This document shows, in pieces, positions 55,274 to 63,838 of a stretch of DNA of 64,000 nt. The position numbers and the translations under genes were made by a program. Where the stretch lies: positions 682,001 to 746,000 of the forward strand of contig NZ_CAAJGM010000111.1 of NCBI RefSeq assembly GCF_900996235.1, written 5' to 3'. The notes under the pieces were generated by a model, which was not told the origin of the DNA, searched no databases, and saw only the letters and a program-made list of their open reading frames with translations. Every line of letters starts with the position of its first letter. The first letter of the stretch is position 1. This DNA is from Paraburkholderia sp. BCC1885. Lineage in GTDB: Bacteria; Pseudomonadota; Gammaproteobacteria; Burkholderiales; Burkholderiaceae.

Positions 55274-56761
55274 ATGCAAGACGTGGCAGATCCCGACCGG
55301 TTGCAGCGCGCCCAGACGAAGTCCGTCCAGCAATATATCGACGAACGCCCGATGTGGCCCGACGGCACGCATCTCCCCTCCGTACCGATGACCGGCATGC
55401 AATGGCGCATCTGGGCGCTGGCGGCGGCCGGCAAATTCTTCGAAGGCTTCGTGGTCTTCATGACCGGCGTGGCCTTGCCGCTGATCTCGCGCGAGTTCGG
55501 CATCGGCGCGGCGCAAAACGGCCTGATCAGCGCGGCCAGCCTGATGGGGATTCTGGTGGGTGCGGTAGGTCTGGGCGGCATGTCCGATTACTTCGGACGA
55601 AAGCGCATGTTCATCGTCGAGATGGTCATCTTCGTGGCGTTTCTCGTGCTGCTGGTGATGTGCACCAATTTCGTTTCGCTGGTGATCTGCCTGTTCGGTC
55701 TGGGCGTCGCGCTCGGCTGCGATTATCCGACCGCGCACATGATCATCTCCGAAAGCATTCCCAGCACGAGCCGCGGCAAGCTGGTGCTGGCCGCCTTCGG
55801 CTTCCAGGCGCTCGGCGCGCTGGGCGGCACGGCGGTGGGCTTTCTGGTGCTTTCGACGGTGCCGAATCTCGACGCATGGCGCGTGATGTACGGCACCGCG
55901 ATCATTCCGGCTCTTGCGGTAACGATCGGCCGCTTCTACATCACCGAAAGCCCGAGCTGGCTGCATATTCGCGGCGCGGTGGATCGTGCCGAAGCAGCGG
56001 CCACGCGTCTGCTGGTGCGCAAGCCGCAGTATCCGGCCAGCATCGCCCTGTCGCGCGAAATCGACAACGCCGCCACCGGCCACGGCGGCCAGGGCAGCTT
56101 TTTCGCGCTGTTCGCCAAACGCAACCTGCGGGCGACGATCCTCGCCTCAGTGCCGTGGTTCCTGCAGGATCTGGGCACTTACGGCATCGGCATTTTCACG
56201 CCGACCATCCTCGGCGCGGCTTTCGGCGCCAAACAGGATCACGTGCGCAGCATCACCGATCTGATTCTCAACGACATCCTCGCCGCCAAGGGCGCGGCGT
56301 TGATCACGATGCTGCTGATCGTGGGCATCATCTTCGCCGTGATTCTCGCGGACAAGGTGGGGCGGATCTGGTTGCAGGTGATCGGGTTCGTCGGCTGTGC
56401 GGCGGGTTTGCTGCTTGCTTCGTTCTCCGATGGATTCGAGGGCACCAGTAAAACCGCCATCATCTTCGCCGGCTTCATGCTGTTCAACTTCATGACCAAC
56501 CTCGGTCCGAACGCACAGACCTATCTGCTGGCAGGCGAAGTCTTCCCGACCGCAATTCGCGGTACAGGTGCCGGTTTTGCGGCGGCAGTCGGCAAGATCG
56601 GTGCAGTGGCGACGGCGTTTCTGTTTCCGATCCTGCTGACCGGCATCGGCACCGGCCCGCTGCTTTATATCCTCGTGGCCACGTCGCTGCTCGGCGCGGT
56701 AGTGACCTGGATCTTTCGCATCGAAACGAACGGCGTGAGCCTCGACGAGATTGGACACTAG
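55274..56761 (+). CDS. MFS transporter, phosphate/organic-anion symporter-like
   Basis: A 495-residue transporter with 12 helices. Family features are GGMSDYFGRKRMF (motif A), LGCDYPTAHMIISE and GFQALGALGGTAVGFL, and the second-half repeat ILADKVGRIW. The DYP/SE motif in TM4 resembles the phosphate:H+ symporter (PHS) branch of the sugar-porter family. It is followed at 70 bp by a PstS-like binding protein, an unusual pairing because PstS normally feeds an ABC permease. The start has AAGGAG. Substrate unproven. Confidence 0.88.
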   Translation: MQDVADPDRLQRAQTKSVQQYIDERPMWPDGTHLPSVPMTGMQWRIWALAAAGKFFEGFVVFMTGVALPLISREFGIGAAQNGLISAASLMGILVGAVGLGGMSDYFGRKRMFIVEMVIFVAFLVLLVMCTNFVSLVICLFGLGVALGCDYPTAHMIISESIPSTSRGKLVLAAFGFQALGALGGTAVGFLVLSTVPNLDAWRVMYGTAIIPALAVTIGRFYITESPSWLHIRGAVDRAEAAATRLLVRKPQYPASIALSREIDNAATGHGGQGSFFALFAKRNLRATILASVPWFLQDLGTYGIGIFTPTILGAAFGAKQDHVRSITDLILNDILAAKGAALITMLLIVGIIFAVILADKVGRIWLQVIGFVGCAAGLLLASFSDGFEGTSKTAIIFAGFMLFNFMTNLGPNAQTYLLAGEVFPTAIRGTGAGFAAAVGKIGAVATAFLFPILLTGIGTGPLLYILVATSLLGAVVTWIFRIETNGVSLDEIGH

Positions 56762-56830
56762 ACGCATCTACATAGCATCCCGCCTGCTGCATACCAACGA
56801 AGACTTCCACGAATTGCGACGGAGAGAGGC

Positions 56831-57922
56831 ATGACTCACCACGTTAAACAACCGGCGCGGCGCTCGCGCTGGCCGCGCCTGGCCGCCGCGCCGCTATGCG
56901 CCGCCGCGCTCGTTCTGATGACGGGCACGCTGGCCCAGGCGCAAGACCTCACGCTGACTGAAACCGGCTCGACCTTGCTGTATCCGCTCTTCACGACCTG
57001 GGTGGATGCGTACACGAAAACGCATCCGGGCATCCACATCAGTGTGGCCGGAACCGGCTCGGAGGCCGGCATCCAGCAGGTGCTGGAGGGCAAGGTGGAG
57101 GTGGGTGCTTCGGACGCCTACATGTCCGATGCGCAGATGCGACAGCATCCGCAGATCATCAACGTGCCGCTGGCGATTGCCGCGCAAACGGTCAACTACA
57201 ACCTGCCGGGTCTCAACACCGGACATCTCAAGCTCGATGGCCCGGTGCTGGCGGGAATCTACACGGGGGCGATCCGTAGCTGGGACGCACCGCAGATCGC
57301 GGCGCTCAATCCGGGCGTGGCGCTGCCGCATCATGCGATCGTGCCGATCCACCGTGCCGAAGGTTCCGGCGACACCTTCGTGTTCACCCAGTTCCTCTCG
57401 TTCGCGACACCGGACTGGGAAAACGATCGCGGCTACGGCACCACCATTACGTGGCCGGAAGTAGCCGGCAGCGCGACGGCGACGGGCAATGCGGGGATGG
57501 TGCAGGCGTTGCAGTCGACGCCCTACTCGATTGGCTATGTGGGCGTCAGCTTCATCGACAAGGTCGCTACCGCTCAGCTTGGCGTGGCCGCACTCAAGAA
57601 CGGCGCCGGAGAATTCGTGCTGCCCACCAGGGAGACGATCACGGCAGGCGCCGCGTCATTGGGTCCGCGCACGCCGGCGGACGAACGGCTGAGTCTGGTC
57701 TTCGCGCCGGCCTCGGGGTCGTATCCGCTCGTCAACTACGAGTACGCAGTGGTATCGACGAAGCAGGCCGATCCGACGACCGCTGCGGCGCTGCGCCGCT
57801 TCCTGCTGTGGTCGATCGTGCCGTCCGAGACCAATGAGGCGTATCTGGATACCGTGCACTTCATTCCGTTGCCGCCACATACGTGGGAATTGAGCCAGGC
57901 GCAGATTCAGACGATCAAATGA
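56831..57922 (+). CDS. PstS-like phosphate-binding protein
   Basis: A 363-residue periplasmic protein: signal peptide to about residue 38 (TLAQAQ), then PstS hallmarks TETGSTLLYPLFTTW, VAGTGSEAGIQQVL and HRAEGSGDTFVFTQFLS, which form the phosphate pocket. No pstCAB genes follow; the partner upstream is an MFS carrier. It may supply phosphate to that carrier or act as a sensor/scavenger. Similar PstS-like proteins in Gram-negatives can be secreted. Confidence 0.92.
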   Translation: MTHHVKQPARRSRWPRLAAAPLCAAALVLMTGTLAQAQDLTLTETGSTLLYPLFTTWVDAYTKTHPGIHISVAGTGSEAGIQQVLEGKVEVGASDAYMSDAQMRQHPQIINVPLAIAAQTVNYNLPGLNTGHLKLDGPVLAGIYTGAIRSWDAPQIAALNPGVALPHHAIVPIHRAEGSGDTFVFTQFLSFATPDWENDRGYGTTITWPEVAGSATATGNAGMVQALQSTPYSIGYVGVSFIDKVATAQLGVAALKNGAGEFVLPTRETITAGAASLGPRTPADERLSLVFAPASGSYPLVNYEYAVVSTKQADPTTAAALRRFLLWSIVPSETNEAYLDTVHFIPLPPHTWELSQAQIQTIK

Positions 57923-57989
57923 TCAGGACACCCTGGTTTCCGGACGGCGCTCCCGTTTCGAGTGCGCCGCCCGGACAATCCAGGCTCAA

Positions 57990-58208
57990 TCAGTGACCGC
58001 TGTGCAGATGCGCTGCTTTCTTGGCGGCATGCTCGGCGTGCTCGCTGGCATGCAGACCATGACCATGCGCGAGATGGGCATGGTGGCTGGCCGCCTCGTG
58101 ATCGCCCGACTCGGCATGCTTCGCGGCTTCGCGATGATGCTTCGCGGCGGAATCGAGGTGCTTGGCTGCTTCGTGGTGATGCTGATGAACTTCGTGTTGA
58201 TCGCTCAT
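57990..58208 (-). CDS. histidine-rich small protein, 72 aa
   Basis: A 72-residue protein with about one histidine in three to four residues in a repeating Ala-Ala-Lys-His-type pattern (AAKHHREAAKHAESGDHEAASHH). No signal peptide. It could bind Ni, Zn or Cu, or act as a nucleoid/stress peptide; short His/Ala/Lys repeats of this type recur in Burkholderia. The gene converges on the pstS-like gene. Confidence 0.75.
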   Translation of the reverse strand: MSDQHEVHQHHHEAAKHLDSAAKHHREAAKHAESGDHEAASHHAHLAHGHGLHASEHAEHAAKKAAHLHSGH

Positions 58209-58365
58209 GGAAGTCTCCGGTTGCTGCTACGAGGCTCGCTCCACGATAGGAGTGAGCCTTTCCACGATAGTGAAATGCAGTGTCACTTGCGTGACCTTCA
58301 CCGTGGAATCCGTAGACAGGACCTTCGAGCAGCCGATACGAAGCGGGGCCGATACGACCCTTACG

Positions 58366-59055
58366 TTACGACTTCGTCGGGCGGCCGGTCTTGACCGTTT
58401 CCACGGCCGAGATCGCGGCGAGCAGACGATTCGACGTTGCGCCTTCGAGCAGCAATAGCCCTGCGCGCAGCACTTCGCTCTTCTTCACCGACACGCCCGC
58501 GTCCAGACACTTTTGCTTCAGGGCCGCGATTTTGTCGTAATCGGATTTGGGCATCGTGAAGCTGTCGCGGACGACTTTGTCTTTCTTCGCGGCGTCTTTT
58601 TTGGTGGTCGCTTTCTTCGCGGTTTCTTTTTTCGCCGGGTCTTCTTTCTTCGTGGACACTTTCTTCACGGCGTCTTTCTTTACAACGTCCTTCTTTACAG
58701 CGTCCTTCTTTGCGCGCCCGGGTTTTCCGGCTGCGCCAACGGGTGCTTCGGACGCTTGATCTTTCGCTGCGGCTGCGGCTGCCGTTTTGGTTATGGGCGC
58801 GGGCTTCTGCTTTGCCGGCGACTTTGCCTTAGGTGCGGCCTTTTCTTTGGCGACGGCTTCTGACTTCGGTGCTGCGTCAGCCTTCGGGGCCGACTTGCGA
58901 CGCGAGGCTTTCGGTTCCACGGCGAGTTTGGCCTTTACGGTCGCTTCGGCCGGCGCGGCGACTTGCTTGTTGTCCGTCACTGCGGTTTCTTCCGTTGCCG
59001 TCTTCGGAAAGTGGAAGGTCTTCCTGGTCGGCTTTTTGATGCTGGGTTCGCTCAT
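58366..59055 (-). CDS. lysine-rich protein with C-terminal ribbon-helix-helix domain
   Basis: A 229-residue protein. Residues 1-160 are a low-complexity, Lys/Ala/Pro-rich tail like eukaryotic histone H1 (many KK, AKK and VKK repeats). The last 70 residues look like a ribbon-helix-helix domain: strand DSFTMPKSD, helix DYDKIAALKQKCLDAG and a second helix KKSEVLRAGLLLLEG, ending in a KTGRP motif. The ATG at 59055 has GGAG at 59062-59065. A 13-bp perfect inverted repeat lies 18 bp upstream. I suggest a nucleoid-type DNA binder that autoregulates; the family is not recognised. Confidence 0.85.
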   Translation of the reverse strand: MSEPSIKKPTRKTFHFPKTATEETAVTDNKQVAAPAEATVKAKLAVEPKASRRKSAPKADAAPKSEAVAKEKAAPKAKSPAKQKPAPITKTAAAAAAKDQASEAPVGAAGKPGRAKKDAVKKDVVKKDAVKKVSTKKEDPAKKETAKKATTKKDAAKKDKVVRDSFTMPKSDYDKIAALKQKCLDAGVSVKKSEVLRAGLLLLEGATSNRLLAAISAVETVKTGRPTKS

Positions 59056-59072
59056 TGTCATCTCCATGTCAT

Positions 59073-59108
59073 AAACAATATAAACAGTATATACGGTTTA
59101 TATTGTTT
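59073..59108. promoter_or_regulatory. perfect 13-bp inverted repeat, candidate operator
   Basis: AAACAATATAAAC (59073-59085) and GTTTATATTGTTT (59096-59108) are exact reverse complements with a 10-bp spacer (AGTATATACG). It begins 18 bp upstream of the RHH protein start and overlaps where its promoter should be. Confidence 0.75.
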
Positions 59109-59155
59109 GATCGATGAATCGATTTATTGCGAACGGACGGAAGGCAGCCCTGAAA

Positions 59156-59192
59156 GTTGTCCACACATTCTGTGATCAAGGATGTGGACAAC
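59156..59192. repeat. inverted DnaA-box-like pair
   Basis: GTTGTCCACA (59156-59165) and TGTGGACAAC (59183-59192) form a perfect 10-bp inverted repeat with a 17-bp spacer. Each arm differs by one base from the DnaA box TTATCCACA. It could also be a hairpin; no T-run follows. Confidence 0.5.
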
Positions 59193-59370
59193 TCGCGGGC
59201 AACCCGGGCAAGTGATTGAAGCAGAGGGATATTTACGAGGCGCGCTCGGGTTGCGCACGAGCGGGCAGCCGCGCCCGGACGCTGCCCACGCCATTTCATG
59301 CGAGCATGGCGGTGAGGCGCCCCAATGAGTCACCGATAACGATGCCCGGAGGCAGGGCAAGGAGGTATGC

Positions 59371-60318
59371 ATGACGCCAACCCCAACCACCCCAAGCAGC
59401 ACGCGCCGCGCCTTCCTGCGCCTTGCAGCAGGCAGCGTGCTCGCTTCGCCGCTCGGCTCGCTGGCCACCGCGCAGCCCGCCCCCGCCACGCCCGGCATGC
59501 ACACCCGCCTGATTCCCAGCACCGGCGAGCCGCTTCCGGTGATCGGCTGCGGCACGTGGCGCACCTTCGACGTGGGCGACGACCCCGCAGGCCAGGCGCG
59601 CCTCGCCGACGTGTTGCGCGTGCTATTCGCCGCCGGCGGCTCGGTGATCGATTCATCGCCGATGTACGGCAGTTCCGAAGCCGTCGCCGGCACCCTGCTT
59701 ACGCGGCTCGACGCCCATCAGAAGGCCTTTGTGGCCACCAAGGTATGGACGCAAGGCCGCGAGGCCGGCATCGCGCAGATGGAAGAATCCATGCGGCGGC
59801 TGCAACAGCCGCGCATCGACCTCATGCAGATCCACAACCTGCTCGACTGGCGCACGCAACTCGCAACACTACGCGAATGGAAAGCGCGTGGCCGGATCCG
59901 CTACCTCGGCATTACGCACTATACCTCCGGTGCTTTCGATGAAGTCGAAGCGATCATGCGCAGCGAGAAGCTCGATTTCGTGCAGATCGATTATTCGGCG
60001 GACGATCGAGAAGCTGAAGAGCGCATCCTGCCGCTGGCCGCCGAGCGAGGCATTGGCGTGGTGATCAATCAGCCGTTCGGCGGCGGCAGCCTGCTGCAGC
60101 GTCTGCATGACCGGCCATTGCCGGGCTGGGCTGGGGAGATTGGCTGCACCTCGTGGGCCCAGGTTCTGCTGAAGTTTGTGCTGGCACAGCCGGCCGTGAC
60201 CTGCGTGATTCCCGGGACCGGACGCCCCGACTACATGATCGACAACGTGCACGCCGGTCTCGGCGAGTATCCCGATGCGGCGCTGCGGCAGCAGATCGCG
60301 GCGGCAATCAGCGCCTGA
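59371..60318 (+). CDS. Tat-exported aldo/keto reductase
   Basis: A 315-residue NADPH-dependent oxidoreductase. The N-terminus has a Tat signal (STRRAFLRLAAGS) and cleavage near residue 34. The catalytic tetrad is visible: Asp and Tyr in VIDSSPMYGSSE, Lys in ATKVW and His in QIHNLLDW. Aldo/keto reductases are usually cytoplasmic, so export with the cofactor bound is notable. The substrate is unknown. Confidence 0.9.
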   Translation: MTPTPTTPSSTRRAFLRLAAGSVLASPLGSLATAQPAPATPGMHTRLIPSTGEPLPVIGCGTWRTFDVGDDPAGQARLADVLRVLFAAGGSVIDSSPMYGSSEAVAGTLLTRLDAHQKAFVATKVWTQGREAGIAQMEESMRRLQQPRIDLMQIHNLLDWRTQLATLREWKARGRIRYLGITHYTSGAFDEVEAIMRSEKLDFVQIDYSADDREAEERILPLAAERGIGVVINQPFGGGSLLQRLHDRPLPGWAGEIGCTSWAQVLLKFVLAQPAVTCVIPGTGRPDYMIDNVHAGLGEYPDAALRQQIAAAISA

Positions 60319-60345
60319 AAGCCCGGTCACACTCTTTCACGCGAC

Positions 60346-60903
60346 TTATTCTGACTGCGCCGGCAAGGTCAACGCCGCGACCTCGCAATTGCGCAAGCTG
60401 CGCAACACCGCAGGCGCCAGCAACAGCTTGGCGGAGCGCACGCCGGCGCCCATGACCACTTGCGAGCGCTCCATCACGGCTGCGTCGACGAGCACACGCC
60501 AGTCCTGCGGCACGCCGAACGCCGTGATGCCGCCGAACTCCATGCCGCTATGCTCGACCGCGACCTCCCGCTTGGCAAACGATAGCCGTTGCGCGCCGAG
60601 GTGCGCCTTGACCGCCCCGTTGATATCGAGCCGCAGCGAACCGAGAGTGACGATCGCAGCGTATTGCTCGACGCCTTCCTTCTTGTAGCGGATCACGATG
60701 GTATTCGCGCAGTCCTCCAGGCCAAAGCCGTAGCGCTCGCTGAAGGCCGCCGTATCCGAGGCGTCGTCGGTGACGGCAAATACGGTGACTTCGCCCGGCG
60801 GCAAATGCGCGATGACGTGAGCCGGCAAATGTCCGGCGAGCTGATCGGCGGCGATGACGTCCAGTTGATGGAGCGATGCGGATTGGGCTTCGTTTGAGTG
60901 CAT
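60346..60903 (-). CDS. YbaK/ProX-type aminoacyl-tRNA deacylase
   Basis: A 185-residue YbaK-domain protein, which hydrolyses mischarged aminoacyl-tRNAs such as Cys-tRNA(Pro). Family elements are AVTDDASDTAAFSERYGF, VIRYKKEG and SGMEFGGITAFGVPQDWRVLVDAAVME. It is slightly longer than YbaK (about 159). It converges on the aldo/keto reductase gene. Confidence 0.88.
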   Translation of the reverse strand: MHSNEAQSASLHQLDVIAADQLAGHLPAHVIAHLPPGEVTVFAVTDDASDTAAFSERYGFGLEDCANTIVIRYKKEGVEQYAAIVTLGSLRLDINGAVKAHLGAQRLSFAKREVAVEHSGMEFGGITAFGVPQDWRVLVDAAVMERSQVVMGAGVRSAKLLLAPAVLRSLRNCEVAALTLPAQSE

Positions 60904-61143
60904 GGCGGTCGGTCGATTGAGCGTGACTCCATTCTAACGGCTCGCTTTTCAAGGTGCAGCACGTGAGTCACAGGCCGGTTCCGGCCACGATTGCGCGGCT
61001 TCGAGGCGCCGCCCTCCCATATTCACGAGATATGGCAACCGCCTCCCACAGGTATTTTCTATTTGGCGCGATGTCTCGTATGCTCGCTTTGTCATCCACC
61101 GGGGTGAAGCAAGTTCTGAAGACATCTGATCGAGAGGCTTTAC

Positions 61144-62013
61144 GTGTCCGTGTTCTCGCATAAAACTGCTGCTCTACGCTCGTCCCTCGTCGCCGCCACG
61201 CTATGCGCGTTTGCAGCGACTTGTGCATCCGCATCCGAATTTGAAACGCATCATCACAAGCTCGCCAATGAAGAAGCCGTCAGCGACGCGCCGCAAGGTG
61301 GGGTGATCGTGCGCGATCTGCCGCTCGAAGGCGGCCAGTTCCAACGCGTACTGTACGACGCGCCGCCGTCGCGCGTGCGCGGCATCATCGTGATGTTTTC
61401 GGGCGGCGCCGACGATATCGGCATCGAGAAAGATGGCGTGATCAGGCACGGCGATAACTTCGTGGTCCGCTCGCGTGATCTTTGGACTGCGAAGGGTTAT
61501 GGCGTCGTGCTGGTCGACGCCATCGATCATCAGTCGATGCGCGGCAAGCGCAGCACCGACGCCTACGCCGCGGTCACGCGTGAAGTGGTCGCCTTCGCCC
61601 ATGAGCAGGCCGACGCGCCGGTCTGGGTGATGGGCACGAGCCAGGGGTCGATTGCGGCGATGAACGCGGCCTCGCACGCGCGAGGCGAGGAGCTCGCGGG
61701 CGTGATCCTGACCGAATCGGTGTCGATCCTGGGCGCCTCGCACGAGACGGTATTCGACGCTCACCCGGAGGACGTCCATGTCCCCGCGCTGGTCGTCGCG
61801 AACAAGGACGATCGCTGCAAGGTGGCCCCGCCGAGCATGGCCGACGCCATTGCACACTCGATGCGTAATACCCGCGCTACGGTTCTTTTCGAGCAAGGCG
61901 GCGAGGTGCGTTCGTCGAACGAATGCGCGTCGCTGTCGCCGCATGGCTACTATGGCATCGAAGACAAGGTGGTCAACGACATCGCTGAGTGGATGGCGCA
62001 CGTGGGCGCGTGA
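61144..62013 (+). CDS. secreted alpha/beta hydrolase
   Basis: A 289-residue exported hydrolase, started by GTG at 61144. Signal peptide to about residue 31 (TCASASE). The nucleophile elbow is GTSQGS, an acid follows in ANKDD and the histidine in SLSPHGYYG. Substrate unknown; the closest general description is a serine hydrolase of the dienelactone/prolyl-oligopeptidase type. No Shine-Dalgarno was found, so the start is moderately certain. Confidence 0.85.
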   Translation: MSVFSHKTAALRSSLVAATLCAFAATCASASEFETHHHKLANEEAVSDAPQGGVIVRDLPLEGGQFQRVLYDAPPSRVRGIIVMFSGGADDIGIEKDGVIRHGDNFVVRSRDLWTAKGYGVVLVDAIDHQSMRGKRSTDAYAAVTREVVAFAHEQADAPVWVMGTSQGSIAAMNAASHARGEELAGVILTESVSILGASHETVFDAHPEDVHVPALVVANKDDRCKVAPPSMADAIAHSMRNTRATVLFEQGGEVRSSNECASLSPHGYYGIEDKVVNDIAEWMAHVGA

Positions 62014-62083
62014 TCGGGCATGGCGGCCGCCACAGCCTGGGCGCTGCCGCCTGCTTCATTCAGTCTGAAGACTCAGCCATGGG

Positions 62084-62842
62084 TCACTCCCCCTCCGGCA
62101 TCACGCCCAAAGCCTCTTCCGACTCCGCAAACTCCACGCGATTACGCCCGCCACGCTTGGCCTTATAGAGCGCCGAATCCGCGAGACCATACGCGGTATC
62201 GAACTCCGTTCTCACCGGATTGGCGCTCACGCCAAAACTCGCCGTAATGCGCCGATTCACCGGCGCGGCAAAAACGTGACTGCCGATCGCCGCGCGCATT
62301 TTCTCCGCCAACAGCAGCGCGGCGGCAAGATCGTGGCCCGGCAACAGCACCGTGAACTCTTCGCCGCCGACGCGCCCGATCACCCCCTGCTCGCCCACGA
62401 TGCGCCGCAGGCAATCGACAATGCCAAGAATCACCATGTCGCCGACCGGATGGCCGAAATCGTCGTTGACCTTCTTGAACTCGTCGATGTCGAGCAGGAT
62501 CATCACAGCCCGGTCGGCGCGCAATGCCTTGCTGGTCCGCTCGATCACCGCGCTACGATTCAGCACGTCGGTCAACGCATCGTGCGTCGCGCGATATTGC
62601 AACTGTTGCGTCAGCGCATGCATCTCGCGCTCGGCACGGTCGCTGCGGCCAATCAGGCGGCGCGTCTCGCGCATCAGGCGTTCGAAGTGGCCGATCAGTT
62701 CACCGAGCGCAAGGCGGCTCTGCTCCGCGTCAGCGTCGCCATTCGCATGAATCGCGCGTGCCTTCTCCAGCGCATCGCTCTCGTTTCTGAACAGATCGGG
62801 AGCATCGTTTGCAGGCACGTCCGAAGAGGATGTTGGTGCCAC
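62084..62842 (-). CDS. siaD: diguanylate cyclase, SiaD-like
   Basis: A 252-residue protein with an N-terminal helical stalk (about 25-95) and a GGDEF domain (GRVGGEEF active site). It synthesises c-di-GMP. The inhibitory RxxD site before the active site is missing (GEQG there), so product feedback should be weak. In P. aeruginosa SiaD is switched on by unphosphorylated SiaC; siaC lies just upstream. The start is a GTG at 62842 with AAGGAC upstream; a TTG at 62872 within siaC is possible. Confidence 0.88.
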   Translation of the reverse strand: MAPTSSSDVPANDAPDLFRNESDALEKARAIHANGDADAEQSRLALGELIGHFERLMRETRRLIGRSDRAEREMHALTQQLQYRATHDALTDVLNRSAVIERTSKALRADRAVMILLDIDEFKKVNDDFGHPVGDMVILGIVDCLRRIVGEQGVIGRVGGEEFTVLLPGHDLAAALLLAEKMRAAIGSHVFAAPVNRRITASFGVSANPVRTEFDTAYGLADSALYKAKRGGRNRVEFAESEEALGVMPEGE

Positions 62843-62853
62843 CTTAGCCGTCC

Positions 62854-63240
62854 TTACGTCGCAACCGGACAATCGGTGAATTCGATCGCCGTGAAATCGG
62901 CTTGCAATTCCTCGCCGAATTCCAGAATGGTTTCGTCCTCGGCGTCGCGATACCATCTCACCATGACGCGGTTGCCCGATGACGCCGCCTGATCCAGCGC
63001 ATCGAACACGCTGAACAGCATCTTGGTGCTCGAACTGTTGAAGTACGTCAGCGTCACTTCGACCGTGATGACGGCGTCGCTGCAGTTCGCGAGGTACGTG
63101 CGCAGGCCCTCGATGACGGGAGCATAGAAAGCCGCCGCATTCTCGGGATAAGACTCTCCCCGAAACGTCAGCAGGTTCTGGTCGAACTTGAAATCGATTT
63201 CCGGCGACGTAGTCGTGGCCGCAATGTACAGATTATCCAT
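62854..63240 (-). CDS. siaC: SiaC-type signalling protein (DUF1987)
   Basis: A 128-residue protein of the DUF1987/SiaC family. In Pseudomonas it is phosphorylated by SiaB, dephosphorylated by SiaA, and in the free form binds and activates SiaD. The core TLTYFNSSSTKMLFSVFDAL holds the serine/threonine patch used for phosphorylation. ATG at 63240 is chosen. It sits 20 bp after siaB and 11 bp before siaD. Confidence 0.9.
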   Translation of the reverse strand: MDNLYIAATTTSPEIDFKFDQNLLTFRGESYPENAAAFYAPVIEGLRTYLANCSDAVITVEVTLTYFNSSSTKMLFSVFDALDQAASSGNRVMVRWYRDAEDETILEFGEELQADFTAIEFTDCPVAT

Positions 63241-63260
63241 GGCGCGTTCCCGTCCCTTGG

Positions 63261-63830
63261 TCAGATGATGGTCTTGAGGCAAAACAGCGTGGTTTCCGGG
63301 GCATCGGCACGCGGATAAAAAGCGAACTCGAGCGGCGCGCTCGCGTCCCGTGCCATCGTCAGGAAACCTAGTCCAGCGCCCTTGCTCTCATCCGGCGTAT
63401 CGGCACGCAGCGATTGCTTGTAGGCCTGCTTGATTTCATCAAGCGACATGTTGCACAACGGTTCCAGCTTCTCGCGCAGACTGCCCACCGCGGTCGTCGC
63501 AACCGGATTGACGCACATCATGAGGTGACGCTCGCCCTCGGTGCTGATGCATACCGCACCCTCGCGCACGGCTCCGCCCTTGCCGTCTCCCTCGACAAGC
63601 GAGTCGGACGAATAGTGGACGATATTCTGCGAGATTTCGATAAAGGACGAAAATAATTTACGCCGGGTGGGCGCGCTGACCCCGGCCACTTCGAGTTGCA
63701 GCTTCACGACCTCGCTCATCGCCGAGACGATGCTGTGAGAGAAATAACCCTTGTGATAAAAAATCAGGTTGCGCCGCTGAGCCAGTTCGAAGAACGCGGC
63801 ATCCTGCTCTAAAAGTTCAAACATGTTCAT
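63261..63830 (-). CDS. siaB: SiaB-type protein kinase
   Basis: A 189-residue kinase of the SiaB family (DUF6272), with an HATPase/anti-sigma-kinase-like fold: N-box-like FIEISQNIVHYS and the G-box GAGLGF. It phosphorylates SiaC. It starts 8 bp after siaA and ends 20 bp before siaC. Confidence 0.9.
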   Translation of the reverse strand: MNMFELLEQDAAFFELAQRRNLIFYHKGYFSHSIVSAMSEVVKLQLEVAGVSAPTRRKLFSSFIEISQNIVHYSSDSLVEGDGKGGAVREGAVCISTEGERHLMMCVNPVATTAVGSLREKLEPLCNMSLDEIKQAYKQSLRADTPDESKGAGLGFLTMARDASAPLEFAFYPRADAPETTLFCLKTII

Positions 63831-63838
63831 GGGATACC

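Larger units (their letters stand above)
59056..59370. other. AT-rich intergenic region with two inverted repeats
   Basis: About 315 bp. The part 59070-59130 is far more AT-rich than the surroundings. It holds a 36-bp palindrome at 59073-59108, GATCGAT-GA-ATCGATT near 59109-59124, and an inverted pair of DnaA-box-like sequences at 59156-59192. No gene is supported to the right of these up to the aldo/keto reductase start. Confidence 0.5.
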
